From Escherichia hormaechei_A (lineage in GTDB: Bacteria > Pseudomonadota > Gammaproteobacteria > Enterobacterales > Enterobacteriaceae): DNA of 64,000 bases. Of the stretch, positions 31,735 through 45,598 are shown in pieces. The number at the start of each line of letters is the position of its first letter. Position 1 is the stretch's first letter. The translations under genes were made by a program, and so were the position numbers. The notes beneath the pieces were generated by a model that worked only from the letters and a program-made list of their open reading frames with translations, did not search any database and was not told the origin of the DNA. The stretch is taken from the NCBI GenBank assembly GCA_042434945.1, contig CP170191.1, positions 496,001 through 560,000 on the forward strand. The letters are read 5' to 3'.

Positions 31735-31781
31735 ATTTAAAGGGATGGATGACATCTCAGCGTTGTCGGAGGAGATATTTC

Positions 31782-32099
31782 ATGATGATACGTGAGCGGA
31801 TAGAAGAAAAATTAAGGGCGGCGTTCCAACCCGTATTCCTCGAAGTAGTGGATGAAAGCTATCGTCACAATGTCCCAGCCGGCTCTGAAAGCCATTTTAA
31901 AGTTGTGCTGGTCAGCGATCGTTTTACGGGTGAACGTTTTCTGAATCGTCATCGAATGATTTACAGTACTTTAGCGGAGGAACTCTCTACTACCGTTCAT
32001 GCGCTGGCTCTGCATACTTACACTATTAAGGAGTGGGAAGGGTTGCAGGACACCGTCTTTGCCTCTCCTCCCTGTCGTGGAGCAGGAAGCATCGCGTAA
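31782..32099 (+). CDS. bolA: Stationary-phase morphogene regulator BolA
   Basis: 105-residue BolA/IbaG-family protein with a class II KH-like fold and a C-terminal histidine that ligands [2Fe-2S] clusters with monothiol glutaredoxin ([12 protein letters not shown]). Acts as a transcription factor affecting cell shape, biofilm and flagella. Start at the first of two tandem ATGs (31782) after GGAGG. Identical to K-12 as I recall. Confidence 0.96.
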
Positions 32100-32153
32100 A
32101 AACGCATTTGCAACTGTCGGCGCTTTTCCAGTATGTTGCTAAAGATTTTATGA

Positions 32154-32180
32154 AAAACGGCCTGCGGGCCGTTTTGTTTT
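32154..32180 (+). terminator. bolA terminator
   Basis: AAAACGGCC-TGCG-GGCCGTTTT followed by GTTTT. The remaining ~260 bases up to tig hold the tig promoter and leader; I see no gene there. Confidence 0.8.
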
Positions 32181-32433
32181 GTCTGGATTTTGCGCTTTTT
32201 GCCCAGCATTCAGACGAAAATTGCCCGGGAATTGTGAAAAAATACGCGACAGCGCGCAATAACCGTTCTCGACTCATAAAAGTGATGCCGCTATAATGCC
32301 GCGTCCTATTTGAATGCTTTCGGGATGATTCTGGTAACAGGGAATGTGATTGATTATAAGAACATCCCGGTTCCGCGAAGCCAACAACCTGTGCTTGCGG
32401 GGTAAGAGTTGACCGAGCACTGTGATTTTTTGA

Positions 32434-33741
<1,308 letters not shown>

Positions 33742-33773
33742 TTTACGCAGCATAACGCGCTAAATTCGCACAA

Positions 33774-33807
33774 AGGCCCGTCACCGCCAGGTGGTGGGCT
33801 TTTTTTG
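33774..33807 (+). terminator. tig terminator
   Basis: GC-rich stem (GCCCGTCACC paired with GGTGGTGGGC) followed by seven Ts. Confidence 0.85.
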
Positions 33808-33985
33808 TCATGAATTTTGCATGGAACCGTGCGAAAAGCCTCTTTCGGTGTTAGCGTAACAACAAAAGATTGTTATGCTTGAAATATGGTGATGCCGTAC
33901 CCATAACACAGGGACTAGCTGATAATCCGTCCATAAGGTTACAATCGGTACAGCAGGTTTTTTCAATTTTATCCAGGAGACGGAA

Positions 33986-34609
33986 ATGTCATACAGCGGC
34001 GAACGAGATAACTTTGCACCCCATATGGCGCTGGTGCCGATGGTCATTGAACAGACCTCACGCGGTGAGCGCTCTTTTGATATCTATTCTCGTCTACTTA
34101 AGGAACGCGTCATTTTTCTGACTGGCCAGGTTGAAGACCACATGGCTAACCTGATTGTGGCGCAGATGCTGTTCCTGGAAGCGGAAAACCCAGAAAAAGA
34201 TATCTATCTGTACATTAACTCCCCAGGCGGGGTGATCACTGCCGGGATGTCTATCTATGACACCATGCAGTTTATCAAGCCTGATGTCAGCACCATCTGT
34301 ATGGGCCAGGCGGCCTCGATGGGCGCTTTCTTGCTGACCGCAGGGGCAAAAGGTAAACGTTTTTGCCTGCCGAATTCGCGCGTGATGATTCACCAACCGT
34401 TGGGCGGCTACCAGGGCCAGGCGACCGATATCGAAATTCATGCCCGTGAAATTCTGAAAGTTAAAGGGCGCATGAATGAACTTATGGCGCTTCATACGGG
34501 TCAATCATTAGAACAGATTGAACGTGATACCGAGCGCGATCGCTTCCTTTCCGCCCCTGAAGCGGTGGAATACGGTCTGGTCGATTCGATTCTGACCCAT
34601 CGTAATTGA
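33986..34609 (+). CDS. clpP: ATP-dependent Clp protease proteolytic subunit ClpP
   Basis: Serine protease that forms a 14-subunit chamber fed by ClpX or ClpA. 207 residues including the N-terminal propeptide (about 14 residues, MSYSGERDNFAPHM). Catalytic triad: Ser in MGQAASMGAF (111), His in RVMIHQPLGG (136), Asp in TERDRFLS (185). K-12-identical by memory. Starts after CAGGAGA; clpX follows after 125 bases. Confidence 0.98.
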   Translation: MSYSGERDNFAPHMALVPMVIEQTSRGERSFDIYSRLLKERVIFLTGQVEDHMANLIVAQMLFLEAENPEKDIYLYINSPGGVITAGMSIYDTMQFIKPDVSTICMGQAASMGAFLLTAGAKGKRFCLPNSRVMIHQPLGGYQGQATDIEIHAREILKVKGRMNELMALHTGQSLEQIERDTERDRFLSAPEAVEYGLVDSILTHRN

Positions 34610-34734
34610 TGCCAGAGGCGCAACTGTGCCGCTATACTTATCCAGGGCGGCACAACGCTGTAAGCGGCTTGCGCCTGAGAATGGCATTTGCGTCGTCGTG
34701 TGCGGCACAAAGAACAAAGAAGAGGTTTTGACCC

Positions 34735-36009
34735 ATGACAGATAAACGCAAAGATGGCTCAGGCAAATTGCTGTATTGCTCTTTTTGCGGCAAAAGCCAG
34801 CATGAAGTGCGCAAGCTGATTGCCGGTCCATCCGTGTATATCTGCGACGAATGTGTTGATTTATGTAACGACATCATTCGCGAAGAGATTAAAGAAGTTG
34901 CACCGCATCGTGAACGCAGTGCGCTACCGACGCCGCATGAAATTCGCAACCACCTGGACGATTACGTTATCGGCCAGGAACAGGCGAAAAAAGTGCTGGC
35001 GGTCGCGGTATACAACCATTACAAACGTCTGCGCAACGGCGATACCAGCAATGGCGTCGAGTTGGGCAAAAGTAACATTCTGCTGATCGGTCCGACCGGT
35101 TCCGGTAAAACGCTGCTGGCTGAAACGCTGGCGCGCCTGCTGGATGTTCCGTTCACCATGGCCGACGCGACTACACTGACCGAAGCCGGTTATGTGGGTG
35201 AAGACGTTGAAAACATCATTCAGAAGCTGTTGCAGAAATGCGACTACGATGTCCAGAAAGCACAGCGTGGTATTGTCTACATCGATGAAATCGACAAGAT
35301 TTCTCGTAAGTCAGACAACCCGTCCATTACCCGAGACGTTTCCGGTGAAGGCGTACAGCAGGCACTGTTGAAACTGATCGAAGGTACGGTAGCTGCTGTT
35401 CCACCGCAAGGTGGGCGTAAACATCCGCAGCAGGAATTCTTGCAGGTTGATACCTCTAAGATCCTGTTTATTTGTGGCGGTGCGTTTGCCGGTCTGGATA
35501 AAGTGATTTCCCACCGTGTAGAAACCGGCTCCGGCATTGGTTTTGGCGCGACGGTAAAAGCGAAGTCCGACAAAGCAAGCGAAGGCGAGCTGCTGGCGCA
35601 GGTTGAACCGGAAGATCTAATCAAGTTTGGTCTGATCCCTGAGTTCATTGGTCGTCTGCCGGTTGTCGCAACGTTGAATGAACTGAGCGAAGAAGCTCTG
35701 ATTCAGATCCTCAAAGAGCCGAAAAACGCCCTGACCAAGCAGTATCAGGCGCTGTTTAATCTGGAAGGCGTGGATCTGGAATTCCGTGACGAGGCGCTGG
35801 ATGCTATCGCTAAGAAAGCGATGGCGCGTAAAACCGGTGCCCGTGGCCTGCGTTCCATCGTAGAAGCCGCACTGCTCGATACCATGTACGATCTGCCGTC
35901 CATGGAAGATGTCGAAAAAGTGGTTATAGACGAGTCGGTAATTGATGGTCAAAGCAAACCGTTGCTGATTTATGGCAAGCCGGAAGCGCAACAGGCATCT
36001 GGTGAATAA
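34735..36009 (+). CDS. clpX: ATP-dependent Clp protease ATPase/unfoldase subunit ClpX
   Basis: AAA+ hexameric unfoldase that recognises tagged substrates (ssrA and others) and threads them into ClpP. 424 residues. N-terminal zinc domain with CSFC and CDEC cysteines (15, 18, 37, 40); Walker A GPTGSGKT (about 119-126); Walker [11 protein letters not shown]. The substrate pore loop ([10 protein letters not shown]) and IGF loop (SGIGFGA), which docks ClpP, are also present. Confidence 0.98.
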
Positions 36010-36039
36010 TTAACCATTCCCATACAATTAGTTAACCAA

Positions 36040-36071
36040 AAAGGGGGGATTTTATCTCCCCTTTAATTTTT
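36040..36071 (+). terminator. clpX terminator
   Basis: AAAGGGG...CCCCTTT stem with a short AT loop, followed by AATTTTT. It ends the clpPX transcript before the lon promoter. Confidence 0.8.
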
Positions 36072-36086
36072 CCTCTATTCTCGGCG

Positions 36087-36113
36087 TTGAATGTGGGGGA
36101 AACATCCCCATAT
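36087..36113 (+). promoter_or_regulatory. Heat-shock (sigma-32) promoter of lon
   Basis: TTGAA (36087-36091), 14 bases, then CCCCATAT (36106-36113). This matches the sigma-32 consensus CTTGAA-N13-15-CCCCATNT. lon is a known heat-shock gene. Confidence 0.85.
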
Positions 36114-36196
36114 ACTGACGTACATGTTAATAGATGGCGTGAAGCACAGTCGTGTCATCTGATTACCTGGCGGAAATTAAACTAAGAGAGAGCTCT

Positions 36197-38551
36197 ATGA
36201 ATCCTGAGCGTTCTGAACGCATTGAAATCCCCGTATTGCCGCTGCGCGATGTGGTGGTTTATCCGCACATGGTCATCCCCTTATTTGTCGGGCGGGAAAA
36301 ATCTATCCGTTGTCTGGAAGCGGCGATGGACCATGATAAAAAAATTATGCTGGTCGCGCAGAAAGAAGCTTCAACGGATGAGCCGGGTGTAAACGATCTT
36401 TTCACCGTCGGGACCGTGGCCTCTATATTGCAGATGCTGAAGCTGCCTGACGGCACCGTCAAAGTGCTGGTCGAGGGGTTACAGCGCGCGCGTATTTCTG
36501 CGCTCTCTGACAATGGCGAACACTTTTCTGCGAAGGCGGAGTATCTGGAGTCGCCGACCATTGATGAGCGGGAACAGGAAGTGCTGGTGCGTACTGCAAT
36601 CAGCCAGTTCGAAGGCTACATCAAGCTGAACAAAAAAATCCCACCAGAAGTGCTGACGTCGCTGAATAGCATCGACGATCCGGCGCGTCTGGCGGATACC
36701 ATTGCTGCACATATGCCGCTGAAACTGGCTGACAAACAGTCCGTTCTGGAGATGTCCGACGTTAACGAACGTCTGGAATATCTGATGGCAATGATGGAAT
36801 CGGAAATCGATCTGCTGCAGGTTGAGAAACGCATTCGCAACCGCGTTAAAAAGCAGATGGAGAAATCCCAGCGTGAGTACTATCTGAACGAGCAAATGAA
36901 AGCTATTCAGAAAGAACTCGGTGAAATGGACGACGCGCCGGACGAAAACGAAGCCCTGAAGCGCAAAATCGACGCGGCGAAGATGCCGAAAGAGGCAAAA
37001 GAGAAAGCGGAAGCAGAGTTGCAGAAGCTGAAAATGATGTCTCCGATGTCGGCAGAAGCGACCGTAGTGCGTGGTTATATCGACTGGATGGTACAGGTAC
37101 CGTGGAATGCGCGCAGCAAGGTCAAAAAAGACCTGCGTCAGGCGCAGGAAATCCTTGATACCGACCATTATGGTCTGGAGCGCGTGAAAGATCGAATCCT
37201 TGAGTATCTTGCGGTTCAAAGCCGTGTCAACAAAATCAAGGGACCGATCCTCTGCCTGGTAGGGCCGCCGGGGGTAGGTAAAACCTCTCTTGGTCAGTCC
37301 ATTGCCAAAGCCACCGGGCGTAAATATGTCCGTATGGCGCTGGGCGGCGTGCGTGATGAAGCGGAAATCCGTGGTCACCGCCGTACTTACATCGGTTCTA
37401 TGCCGGGTAAACTGATCCAGAAAATGGCGAAAGTGGGCGTGAAAAACCCACTGTTCCTGCTCGATGAGATCGACAAAATGTCTTCTGACATGCGTGGCGA
37501 TCCGGCCTCCGCACTGCTTGAAGTGCTGGATCCAGAGCAGAACGTAGCGTTCAGCGACCACTACCTGGAAGTGGATTACGATCTCAGCGACGTGATGTTT
37601 GTCGCGACGTCGAACTCCATGAACATTCCGGCACCGCTGCTGGATCGTATGGAAGTGATTCGCCTCTCCGGTTATACCGAAGATGAAAAACTGAACATCG
37701 CCAAACGTCACCTGCTGCCGAAGCAGATTGAACGTAATGCACTGAAAAAAGGTGAGCTGACCGTCGACGATAGCGCCATTATCGGCATTATTCGTTACTA
37801 CACCCGTGAGGCGGGCGTGCGTGGTCTGGAGCGTGAAATCTCCAAACTGTGCCGCAAAGCGGTTAAGCAGTTACTGCTCGATAAGTCATTAAAACATATC
37901 GAAATTAACGGCGATAACCTGCATGACTACCTCGGTGTTCAGCGTTTCGACTATGGTCGCGCTGATAACGAAAACCGTGTCGGTCAGGTAACCGGTCTGG
38001 CGTGGACGGAAGTGGGCGGTGACTTGCTGACCATTGAAACCGCATGTGTTCCGGGTAAAGGCAAACTGACCTATACCGGTTCGCTCGGCGAAGTGATGCA
38101 GGAGTCCATTCAGGCGGCGTTAACGGTGGTTCGTGCGCGTGCGGAAAAACTGGGGATCAACCCTGATTTTTACGAAAAACGTGACATCCACGTCCACGTA
38201 CCGGAAGGTGCGACGCCGAAAGATGGTCCGAGTGCCGGTATTGCTATGTGCACCGCGCTGGTTTCTTGCCTGACCGGTAACCCGGTTCGTGCCGATGTGG
38301 CAATGACCGGTGAGATCACTCTGCGTGGTCAGGTACTGCCGATCGGTGGTTTGAAAGAAAAACTCCTGGCAGCGCATCGCGGCGGGATTAAAACAGTGCT
38401 AATTCCGTTCGAAAATAAACGCGATCTGGAAGAGATTCCTGACAACGTAATTGCCGATCTGGACATTCATCCTGTGAAGCGCATTGAGGAAGTTCTGACT
38501 CTGGCGCTGCAAAATGAACCGTCTGGTATGCAGGTTGTGACTGCAAAATAG
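36197..38551 (+). CDS. lon: ATP-dependent protease Lon
   Basis: Homo-oligomeric AAA+ serine protease that removes misfolded proteins and regulators such as SulA, RcsA and antitoxins. 784 residues from MNPERSERIEIPVLPL at 36197; the upstream ATG at 36152 adds 15 unsupported residues. LAN substrate domain 1-~200, coiled coil to ~300. Walker A is GPPGVGKT (about 356), Walker B LFLLDEIDKM. The protease domain has the Ser-Lys dyad: Ser in PKDGPSAGIAMCTA (679) and Lys in GGLKEKLLAAHRGG (722). Confidence 0.98.
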   Translation: MNPERSERIEIPVLPLRDVVVYPHMVIPLFVGREKSIRCLEAAMDHDKKIMLVAQKEASTDEPGVNDLFTVGTVASILQMLKLPDGTVKVLVEGLQRARISALSDNGEHFSAKAEYLESPTIDEREQEVLVRTAISQFEGYIKLNKKIPPEVLTSLNSIDDPARLADTIAAHMPLKLADKQSVLEMSDVNERLEYLMAMMESEIDLLQVEKRIRNRVKKQMEKSQREYYLNEQMKAIQKELGEMDDAPDENEALKRKIDAAKMPKEAKEKAEAELQKLKMMSPMSAEATVVRGYIDWMVQVPWNARSKVKKDLRQAQEILDTDHYGLERVKDRILEYLAVQSRVNKIKGPILCLVGPPGVGKTSLGQSIAKATGRKYVRMALGGVRDEAEIRGHRRTYIGSMPGKLIQKMAKVGVKNPLFLLDEIDKMSSDMRGDPASALLEVLDPEQNVAFSDHYLEVDYDLSDVMFVATSNSMNIPAPLLDRMEVIRLSGYTEDEKLNIAKRHLLPKQIERNALKKGELTVDDSAIIGIIRYYTREAGVRGLEREISKLCRKAVKQLLLDKSLKHIEINGDNLHDYLGVQRFDYGRADNENRVGQVTGLAWTEVGGDLLTIETACVPGKGKLTYTGSLGEVMQESIQAALTVVRARAEKLGINPDFYEKRDIHVHVPEGATPKDGPSAGIAMCTALVSCLTGNPVRADVAMTGEITLRGQVLPIGGLKEKLLAAHRGGIKTVLIPFENKRDLEEIPDNVIADLDIHPVKRIEEVLTLALQNEPSGMQVVTAK

Positions 38552-38583
38552 TGACCTCGCGCAAAATGCACTAATAAAAACAG

Positions 38584-38620
38584 GGCTGGCAGGCTAATTC
38601 GGGCTTGCCAGCCTTTTTTT
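38584..38620 (+). terminator. lon terminator
   Basis: GGCTGGCA paired with TGCCAGCC across a 14-base loop, followed by seven Ts. The rest of the 208-base gap carries the hupB promoters. Confidence 0.85.
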
Positions 38621-38759
38621 GTCTCGCTAAGTTAGATGGCGGATCGGGCTTGCCCTTATTAAGGGGTGTTGTAAGGGGATGGCTGGCCTGATATAACTGC
38701 TGCGCGTTCGTACCTTGAAGGATTCAAGTGCGATATAAATTATAAAGAGGAAGAGAAGA

Positions 38760-39032
38760 GTGAATAAATCTCAATTGATCGACAAGATTGCTGCAGGGGC
38801 TGATATCTCTAAAGCTGCGGCTGGCCGTGCGTTAGATGCTATTATTGCTTCCGTAACTGAATCTCTGAAAGAAGGGGATGATGTAGCACTGGTAGGTTTT
38901 GGTACTTTTGCCGTTAAAGAGCGTGCTGCCCGTACTGGCCGCAACCCGCAGACCGGTAAAGAGATCACCATCGCTGCTGCTAAAGTACCGAGCTTCCGTG
39001 CAGGTAAAGCACTGAAAGACGCGGTAAACTAA
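38760..39032 (+). CDS. hupB: Nucleoid protein HU beta subunit
   Basis: 90-residue histone-like protein that bends and compacts DNA as an HU-alpha/beta or beta homodimer. GTG start at 38760 after AGAGGAAGAG. The DNA-binding beta-arm RNPQTGKEI and the [15 protein letters not shown] turn are diagnostic. The C-terminus [12 protein letters not shown] is that of HU-beta. Confidence 0.98.
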
Positions 39033-39067
39033 GCGTTGTCCCCAGTGGGGATGTGACGAAGTTCAAG

Positions 39068-39094
39068 GGCGCATCTACTGATGTGCCTTTTTTA
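39068..39094 (+). terminator. hupB terminator
   Basis: GGCGCATC-TACT-GATGTGCC stem (one G-T pair) followed by seven Ts and ATTT. Confidence 0.85.
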
Positions 39095-39223
39095 TTTGTA
39101 TTCGGTGACTTTCTGCGTCTTGTGGGCTGACAATTGCCCCCGTTTCTTGTCACAATAGGCCTTTGCGCGCATCGATACGTTGCGTGAGGTACACAGTCAT
39201 CTACAGCGGAGTGTTGTTACACC

Positions 39224-41669
<2,446 letters not shown>

Positions 41670-41710
41670 TGACCTCTGTACTTATAACAACAACGTAAGG
41701 TTATTGCGCT

Positions 41711-42109
41711 ATGCAAACACAAATCAAAGTTCGTGGATATCATCTCGACGTTTACCAGCACGTCAACAACGCCCGCTACCTTGAATTTCTCGAAGAAGCC
41801 CGCTGGGATGGGTTGGAAAATAGCGACAGTTTTCAGTGGATGACGGCCCATAACATCGCCTTCGTCGTGGTCAATATCAATATTAACTATCGTCGCCCAG
41901 CGGTATTAAGTGACCTGTTAACTATTACCAGTCAGTTGCAGCAATTAAACGGTAAAAGCGGCATCTTAAGCCAGGTCATTACACTGGAGCCGGAAGGGCA
42001 GGTGGTAGCGGATGCGCTTATTACGTTTGTTTGTATTGATCTTAAAACGCAGAAAGCATTAGCTCTGGAAGGGGAATTGCGCGAAAAGCTGGAGCAGATG
42101 ATCGCGTAA
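41711..42109 (+). CDS. fadM: Long-chain acyl-CoA thioesterase FadM (YbaW)
   Basis: 132-residue hot-dog fold thioesterase of the 4HBT family. E. coli FadM hydrolyses 3,5-tetradecadienoyl-CoA arising from beta-oxidation of oleate and is FadR-repressed. The active-site signature YHLDVYQHVNNARYLEFLEE begins at residue 10. The C-terminus EQMIA differs slightly from K-12 and lies about 20 bases before the inverted repeat that marks the join to divergent sequence. Confidence 0.95.
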   Translation: MQTQIKVRGYHLDVYQHVNNARYLEFLEEARWDGLENSDSFQWMTAHNIAFVVVNININYRRPAVLSDLLTITSQLQQLNGKSGILSQVITLEPEGQVVADALITFVCIDLKTQKALALEGELREKLEQMIA

Positions 42110-42128
42110 GAAATGTTCAGGAATAACT

Positions 42129-42158
42129 GTGCTGTCGACACTTACCGTTCGACAGCAC
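42129..42158. repeat. 10-base perfect hairpin between convergent fadM and queC
   Basis: GTGCTGTCGA (42129-42138) and TCGACAGCAC (42149-42158) around CACTTACCGT. No T-run follows. It is probably a weak bidirectional terminator and sits at the join between E. coli-like and divergent sequence. Confidence 0.55.
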
Positions 42159-42171
42159 GGTCAGGTAGCCC

Positions 42172-42867
42172 TTATTTCAGACCGGTCTTTTTCTGCATTG
42201 CGGCCATCACGCCAGGTTTATCCGCAAGGTAATGATTCAGACCGTTCGCGCGCAGGTTACAGGCGGCACACTGCCCACAGCCGTCCCCTTTAATGCCGTT
42301 GTAGCAGGTCAGGGTCTCGTTGCGAACAACATCCAGCTTGCCCCAGTAGTCGGCCAGGGCCCAGGTTTCAGCCTTATCCAGCCACATCAGCGGCGTTTCG
42401 AAGCGGGTCTCTTTTGCCATTCCCAGATCGACGGCGTAATTGAGTGCTTTCACGAATTCATCCCGGCAGTCCGGGTAGCCAGAGAAGTCGGTCTCACATA
42501 CGCCCGTGATCACCGCTTCGGCTTTCACCTGGTAGGCATAGATCGCCGTCAGGGTCAGGAAGAGAATGTTGCGGCCCGGTACGAAGGTGTTCGGAATGCC
42601 GCTGGCATCCGGTTCGTAATCAGGCACCGGAATGCTGTCGCGGGTGAGGCTGCTGACGGCCAGTTCATTTAACAGCGTCACGTCCAGCACTTTATGAGCG
42701 CGGGCGCCCAGTTTGAGGGCCAGTTCACGAGCGACATCGATTTCAGCGCGATGACGCTGACCATAATCAAAAGTGACGCAGTGCACTTCATCATACTGGT
42801 GAAGCGCCTGAATCAGGCAGGTGGTGGAATCTTGTCCTCCGCTGAACACGACGACGGCACGTTTCAT
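42172..42867 (-). CDS. queC: 7-cyano-7-deazaguanine synthase QueC
   Basis: Converts 7-carboxy-7-deazaguanine to preQ0 with ATP and ammonia in queuosine tRNA modification. 231 residues. PP-loop SGGQDSTT at 9-16 and a C-terminal zinc site with Cys in GDGCGQCAACNLR (about 188, 197, 200, 203 in the family). Several substitutions versus K-12 (CLIQALHQ, ALNYAVDLGMAKET, MQKKTGLK) assign it to the divergent block. Convergent with fadM. Confidence 0.96.
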   Translation of the reverse strand: MKRAVVVFSGGQDSTTCLIQALHQYDEVHCVTFDYGQRHRAEIDVARELALKLGARAHKVLDVTLLNELAVSSLTRDSIPVPDYEPDASGIPNTFVPGRNILFLTLTAIYAYQVKAEAVITGVCETDFSGYPDCRDEFVKALNYAVDLGMAKETRFETPLMWLDKAETWALADYWGKLDVVRNETLTCYNGIKGDGCGQCAACNLRANGLNHYLADKPGVMAAMQKKTGLK

Positions 42868-42933
42868 AGATCATCTCGACAGTTACAGTAAAAGCGTCAT
42901 GTTAACGCCTGGCTAAAGCGGCGACCAGCTTCT

Positions 42934-44634
42934 TCACGCGTTTGGGGGAGGAAGCCAGGCTTCGGTGAAGTCAAACCAGCCGCGAGTGTTAAGGCGTATG
43001 CCGTTGACGCCCGGAGGCGCGCTGATTTGATACTGGTAGTTAAAGAGCGGCGTCAGGACGGCTGTCTCCATTAACCGGCTGAATATAGCCTGAAGTCCTG
43101 CGTGTCGGTCACGTTCGTCGGCCTGCGTCTGCACCGCATCCAGCGTGGCCTGCAAATGGGCGTATGCCGGTGCGCTCAGCAGATGCGGCCAGAGCGCATC
43201 GCAGCGGAGCCACTGCTCAAGCGTGTACGCTGGCGCTTCGCCAATCAGTCTGTCTCCCATCATGATGTCTGCATCGGCAAGCTGCTGGCACCCGTCCCAC
43301 GTTTTGGCGTCGTGAAAGATGACGGTCAGTTCACAACCCTGCCGCGCAAGGTATGCTTTTAACTGGCTGGCCATGGTGTGAAGCTCAACCGGCAGGTGGT
43401 AGACGAGCGTCAATGCCTCTGGCAGCGCAACGTCGGTTAAATCAGGCCATTGGGGGATCGCCCAGCCGGGAAGCAGTTCCTCGGTAGGGGTGATGAGCCC
43501 TTCGTTCAGGGGAAGCGTGTGCAGCAGCGTTGAGAGATGAATGATATTAATCAGCCGCTTTGCCTGAAGTTCGCTCAGACGTGGGCTCTGTTTCAGCGTG
43601 AGGTAGCAGAAACCCAGACTGGTGCTGTTACTCACCAGCCGCAGGCTGGCCAGCTCGTCGGCCTCGCCAATGGCGATTTGCACCGGGTGGCGACAGCTGG
43701 TGCCCAGACTGTAGTCAAAAAGCTGGGGCGTGATCCAGTACTCGATAGCCTTAAGCAACGGATGGCCAAGGTGATACTGCTCGTGGCTTTCCAGACGCAC
43801 CAGTTCAGGCTCAAAAACGCTCAGTCGAAAGGGACCGCTGCCCACCACGGGGTAATCGGGATGCGCCAGACGGCTACAGTAGGTTGCCAGCCTGTGCGCC
43901 AGCCAGTAGTCAGGTTGATGGAGAATAAACGTCAGGCACTGCGGATGCGTGGTTTCGATACGTAAGACGCTGCGGAAAAGCGTGCCCATGCCGGGCTGCG
44001 ATAACAGCGCCGTCAGGCTTTTCCGGAGCTGTGCCGTCTCTATTTTATCGCCGTTATGCCAGTGCAGGGTGGAGCGAATGTAGAAATGCCAGCGCAGGCC
44101 GTCAGCGGAGATTTCCCAGTGATGCGCCAGATCGCCCGTGGGTTCACTGCTGGTACCATTAAAACGCGTCAAACCAGAGAATACCTGTCCCGCCAGATGC
44201 TGCTCCGCCCGGCCAGGGAGAAACCCCGGCTGAAGCGGCTCCAGCGAGCGATAGTAGGGAATACGCAGCGTCGGCGTATCGTTCTGCCACTGCCCGCCCA
44301 TAAACGGATGCAGCAGCGATCGCAAATCTTCAGGCGCGAGCTGGGCCAGCTCCAGCGCGTTGTGCTGCTGTCCACTTTTCAGGGCCTCTTCCATCATCGT
44401 ATTACGCAACGAGTCCGGGGTGACGTGAAAGCGTAATTCCCCACGCTTACCTCGTCCGGAGCGGGCGTGCCAGCTTAGCCAGCCCGCCTCCTGCGACTGG
44501 CGCAGCAGGGTGCGAACATGTCGCTCGCTGCAAAAGCAGCGGCTGGCAAGTTCACTGATGGTAACCTGCTGCGGTGCGCCGGCGGAGGGGTGCCACAGAC
44601 GCTGATACTGGTTAAGACGATTAAGCTGGCGCAT
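42934..44634 (-). CDS. ybaE: SgrR-family regulator/peptide-binding-like protein YbaE
   Basis: 566 residues. An N-terminal winged-helix domain (VTISELASRCFCSERHVRTLLRQ) is joined to an SBP_bac_5 solute-binding domain from about residue 155 (AGQVFSGLTRFNG), the architecture of SgrR. No signal peptide, so it acts in the cytosol. Target genes and ligand are unknown. About 70 % of positions agree with K-12 YbaE as I recall it, so it is an orthologue from another genus. Divergent from cof. Confidence 0.9.
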   Translation of the reverse strand: MRQLNRLNQYQRLWHPSAGAPQQVTISELASRCFCSERHVRTLLRQSQEAGWLSWHARSGRGKRGELRFHVTPDSLRNTMMEEALKSGQQHNALELAQLAPEDLRSLLHPFMGGQWQNDTPTLRIPYYRSLEPLQPGFLPGRAEQHLAGQVFSGLTRFNGTSSEPTGDLAHHWEISADGLRWHFYIRSTLHWHNGDKIETAQLRKSLTALLSQPGMGTLFRSVLRIETTHPQCLTFILHQPDYWLAHRLATYCSRLAHPDYPVVGSGPFRLSVFEPELVRLESHEQYHLGHPLLKAIEYWITPQLFDYSLGTSCRHPVQIAIGEADELASLRLVSNSTSLGFCYLTLKQSPRLSELQAKRLINIIHLSTLLHTLPLNEGLITPTEELLPGWAIPQWPDLTDVALPEALTLVYHLPVELHTMASQLKAYLARQGCELTVIFHDAKTWDGCQQLADADIMMGDRLIGEAPAYTLEQWLRCDALWPHLLSAPAYAHLQATLDAVQTQADERDRHAGLQAIFSRLMETAVLTPLFNYQYQISAPPGVNGIRLNTRGWFDFTEAWLPPPNA

Positions 44635-44735
44635 GAAAAACCCGGAACAATAATTATCATCTATTCACTATTACTTCCGTATATCTCACGTAATACTGAT
44701 GCACAAGTTAACCGCATCACATTTCGGGAGTAATT

Positions 44736-45554
44736 ATGGCTCGGCTCGCTGCATTTGATATGGACGGCACGCTGTTAATGCCGGATCACCGTTTAGGGGA
44801 GAAAACCCTGAACACACTTAAGCGCCTGCGCGAGCGTGAAGTCACCCTGACGTTTGCCACTGGTCGTCATGTTCTCGAGATGCGCCATCTGCTGGGAACA
44901 TTTGCCCTCGATGCGTTCCTGATCACCGGCAACGGGACGCGCATTCACTCCGTCGACGGCAATATGCTGCACCGTCAGGATCTGAATCCGGAAGTGGCGG
45001 ACATTGTCCTGCACAGCACCTGGGATACGCAGGCCAGCGTGCATGTTTTTAATGATGAAGGCTGGTTTACCGGGCGTGAGATCCCGGCCTTGCTGCACGC
45101 TCACGTTTACAGCGGCTTTAAATATCAGCTTATCGATTTGCGCCGCATTCCGGCACACAAGGTGACCAAGATCTGCTTCTGCGGCGATCACGACGATCTC
45201 TGCCGCCTGCGTATTCAGCTTAACGAGGCGCTGGGCGACCGGGCGCACCTGACCTTCTCGGCGGTGGACTGCCTTGAAGTGCTGCCGGTGGGCTGTAACA
45301 AAGGATCTGCGCTGGCGGTGCTGAGCGATCATCTGGGGCTGACGATGCAGGACTGTATGGCCTTTGGTGACGCCATGAACGACCACGAGATGCTGAGCAG
45401 CGTGGGTCGTGGACTGATTATGGGGAACGCGATGCCGCAACTTATCGCCGCGCTCCCGCATTTACCGGTTATCGGACACTGTCGTAACGAAGCGGTGTCC
45501 CATTTTTTGACGCATTGGCTGGACAAAAATAACCTCCCATATTCCCCCGAATAG
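44736..45554 (+). CDS. cof: HAD-IIB phosphatase Cof
   Basis: 272-residue haloacid-dehalogenase-type hydrolase. Motif I FDMDGTLL at 8-15, motif II FATGRH, the motif III lysine in GCNKGSAL, motif IV FGDAMNDHEML. E. coli Cof hydrolyses the thiamine intermediate HMP-PP and pyridoxal phosphate. Orthologous to K-12 but with many substitutions, hence part of the divergent block. Convergent with cdsH across a strong terminator. Confidence 0.94.
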   Translation: MARLAAFDMDGTLLMPDHRLGEKTLNTLKRLREREVTLTFATGRHVLEMRHLLGTFALDAFLITGNGTRIHSVDGNMLHRQDLNPEVADIVLHSTWDTQASVHVFNDEGWFTGREIPALLHAHVYSGFKYQLIDLRRIPAHKVTKICFCGDHDDLCRLRIQLNEALGDRAHLTFSAVDCLEVLPVGCNKGSALAVLSDHLGLTMQDCMAFGDAMNDHEMLSSVGRGLIMGNAMPQLIAALPHLPVIGHCRNEAVSHFLTHWLDKNNLPYSPE

Positions 45555-45569
45555 TGAGACCCTTCCAGC

Positions 45570-45598
45570 AAGCCAGGCTTTAGCCTGGCTTTTTTTTA
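45570..45598. terminator. Bidirectional terminator between cof and cdsH
   Basis: AAGCCAGGCT-TT-AGCCTGGCTT followed by a run of Ts. Confidence 0.85.

Noticed and set aside
36479..37711. 410-codon open frame antisense to lon
   Set aside because: Complete overlap with the conserved AAA+ region of lon; composition (Phe, His, Arg rich) is that of a reverse-frame artefact.
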